Assembly: GCA_965651815.1 (NCBI GenBank)
Contig: CBFGTJ010000208.1
Span: forward strand, 1 to 5,379
Length of the DNA: 5,379 bases
Direction of reading: 5' to 3'
DNA from: CBFGTJ01 sp965651815
Lineage (GTDB): Bacteria > Actinomycetota > Acidimicrobiia > Acidimicrobiales > Microtrichaceae
Shown: positions 4,155 through 5,379 of the stretch, piece by piece
Numbering within the stretch: the first letter of the stretch is position 1
Layout: each line of letters begins with the position of its first letter
Program-made: the position numbers and the translations under genes
The notes under the pieces: model-generated
Database searches by the model: none
Told to the model about the DNA's origin: nothing
What the model saw: only the letters and a program-made list of their open reading frames with translations

Positions 4155-5379
4155 ATGCCTGACAGCACCGGCGAGCGACTCGCCCACCAGCTCTACGACG
4201 CGGACGGTCAGGTCACCCGCGACCGTCCGTGGATCATCCGCACGTACTCCGGCCACTCCAGCCCGAAGGCGTCGAACGAGCTGTACCGCTCGAACCTCGC
4301 CAAGGGGCAGACGGGGCTCTCGATCGCCTTCGACCTGCCCACCCAGTGCGGCTACGACTCCGACGACCGCATCGCACGTCCCGAGGTCGGCAAGGTCGGC
4401 GTGCCGATCAACTCCCTCGACGACATGCACGTGCTGTTCGAGGGCATCCCCATCGAGAAGATGAACACCTCGATGACGATCAACGCCACCGCGATGTGGC
4501 TGCTCGCGCTGTACGTGGCGCTGGCCCGCGAACGTGGCGTCGACGAGTCGCAGCTGACCGGCACGACCCAGAACGACCTCGTCAAGGAGTACCTGGCGCG
4601 GGGCACCTACATCTTCCCGCCGGAGCACTCCCAGCGGATCATCGCCGAGATGTACGAGTACTGCCTCGAGCGGATCCCGAAGTGGAACCCCTCGAACATC
4701 TGCTCGTACCACCTGCAGGAGGCGGCGGCGACGCCCGCCCAGGAGCTCGCCTTCGCGCTCGCGAACGCCATCAGCCTGCTGGACCTGCTCAAGGAGCGGG
4801 GCCACTTCGACGAGCAGCAGTTCGAGCAGGCCGTCGGGCGCATCTCGTTCTTCGTGAACTCGGGGATCCGGTTCGTCGAGGAGATGTGCAAGATGCGCGC
4901 CTTCGGCGAGCTGTGGGACGAGTACACCCGCGACCGGTTCGGGGTGAAGGACGAGAAGTACCGCCGCTTCCGCTACGGCGTGCAGGTCAACTCGCTCGGG
5001 CTCACCGAGAGCCAGCCGGAGAACAACGCGTGGCGCATCCTCATCGAGGCGCTCGGCGTGACCCTCTCCCGTGACGCCCGTGCCCGAGCCATCCAGCTGC
5101 CGGCGTGGAACGAGGCGCTGTCGCTGCCCCGCCCGTGGGACCAGCAGTGGTCGCTGCGGCTCCAGCAGATCCTCGCCTACGAGACCGACCTGCTCGAGTA
5201 CCCCGACCTGTTCGAGGGCTCGGTGGTCGTGCGCTCCAAGGTCGACGAGCTCAAGGCGCAGGCCCGCGAGGAGATCGACAAGATCCTCGGCATGGGCGGC
5301 GTGATCCCCGCCATCGAGACCGGCTACATGAAGTCGGCGCTGGTTCGCTCGATGTCGGAGCGCATGAGCGCCATCAACT
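4155..5379 (+). CDS. Ethylmalonyl-CoA mutase / MeaA-like B12-dependent acyl-CoA mutase, N-terminal part
   Basis: 408 codons are present and the gene runs off the window. This is the substrate-binding TIM barrel of an adenosylcobalamin-dependent acyl-CoA mutase, which rearranges the carbon skeleton of a CoA thioester by a radical route. The sequence reads RPWIIRTYSGHSS (residues 24-36), NLAKGQTGLSIAFDLPTQCGYDSD (47-70), MNTSMTINATAMWLLALY (103-120), QNDLVKEYLARGTYIFPPE (139-157), CSYHLQEAAATPAQELAFAL (183-202), RFRYGVQVNSLGLTESQPENN (271-291) and LPRPWDQQWSLRLQQILAYE (324-343). Tyr31, Arg149 and His186 fall where methylmalonyl-CoA mutase has its substrate-contacting Tyr, Arg and His. RTYxGHS and DLPTQxGYDSD favour the ethylmalonyl-CoA mutase/MeaA branch over methylmalonyl-CoA mutase (RQYAGFS, DLATHRGYDSD) or isobutyryl-CoA mutase (DMPTLMGRDSD); these comparisons are from memory. 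The C-terminal B12-binding domain with DxHxxG should follow outside. The ATG has GAGGGA 5 nt upstream. Confidence 0.9.
   Translation, partial: MPDSTGERLAHQLYDADGQVTRDRPWIIRTYSGHSSPKASNELYRSNLAKGQTGLSIAFDLPTQCGYDSDDRIARPEVGKVGVPINSLDDMHVLFEGIPIEKMNTSMTINATAMWLLALYVALARERGVDESQLTGTTQNDLVKEYLARGTYIFPPEHSQRIIAEMYEYCLERIPKWNPSNICSYHLQEAAATPAQELAFALANAISLLDLLKERGHFDEQQFEQAVGRISFFVNSGIRFVEEMCKMRAFGELWDEYTRDRFGVKDEKYRRFRYGVQVNSLGLTESQPENNAWRILIEALGVTLSRDARARAIQLPAWNEALSLPRPWDQQWSLRLQQILAYETDLLEYPDLFEGSVVVRSKVDELKAQAREEIDKILGMGGVIPAIETGYMKSALVRSMSERMSAIN

Noticed and set aside
2822..4168. A 448-codon open frame on the minus strand that includes an RPVFRD peptide repeat
   Set aside because: It is antisense to both oxidoreductases. 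The RPVFRD repeat at 14-residue spacing is simply the minus-strand reading of the palindromic DNA repeats, and no ribosome binding site precedes its possible ATG at the complement of 3146-3148.

Overview
This is a very GC-rich window (by eye above 70%, with codon third positions almost all G or C). Its gene families are an SCP2-type thiolase, a DUF2332 protein, two F420-type luciferase-like oxidoreductases and an ethylmalonyl-CoA mutase/MeaA-like enzyme. Together with a leaderless-type promoter, they point to an actinomycete-grade organism (Actinomycetota). Acidimicrobiia or a similar deep lineage is possible, but the sequence alone does not settle it. No tRNA, rRNA, CRISPR array, transposase or phage gene was seen.

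Layout. (1) 1-329, plus strand: the C-terminal end of an SCP2-type thiolase. (2) 337-807, plus: a short degenerate GGDEF-domain protein, starting 7 bp after the thiolase with its ribosome binding site on the thiolase stop codon, so probably co-transcribed. (3) 882-2024, minus: a DUF2332 protein, convergent with the first pair. (4) 2025-2085: a 61-bp divergent promoter region with two perfect inverted repeats. (5) 2086-2985, plus: a luciferase-like, probably F420-dependent oxidoreductase with a leaderless-type start. (6) 2986-3166: a spacer with three hairpin repeats at an exact 42-bp period, overlapped by a doubtful 62-codon frame that joins both flanking genes through GTGA overlaps. (7) 3167-4105, plus: a second luciferase-like oxidoreductase with a strong ribosome binding site. 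(8) 4155-5379, plus: the first 408 codons of an acyl-CoA mutase of the ethylmalonyl-CoA mutase/MeaA type, running off the window before its B12-binding domain.

How they fit together. The thiolase and the mutase are both acyl-CoA carbon-skeleton enzymes. The two luciferase-like enzymes are flavin/F420 oxidoreductases of unknown substrate, common beside lipid and CoA-thioester genes in actinobacteria. This looks like ordinary actinobacterial lipid and central-carbon metabolism rather than a defence or mobile island. A shared pathway is inference only.

The most unusual structure is the repeat block at 2998-3100: two identical 19-bp perfect inverted repeats and one decayed copy, spaced exactly 42 bp apart. 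That spacing equals four helical turns and also 14 codons. It may be a regulator-binding array, a small REP-like palindromic repeat cluster, or part of a small repeat-containing peptide gene.
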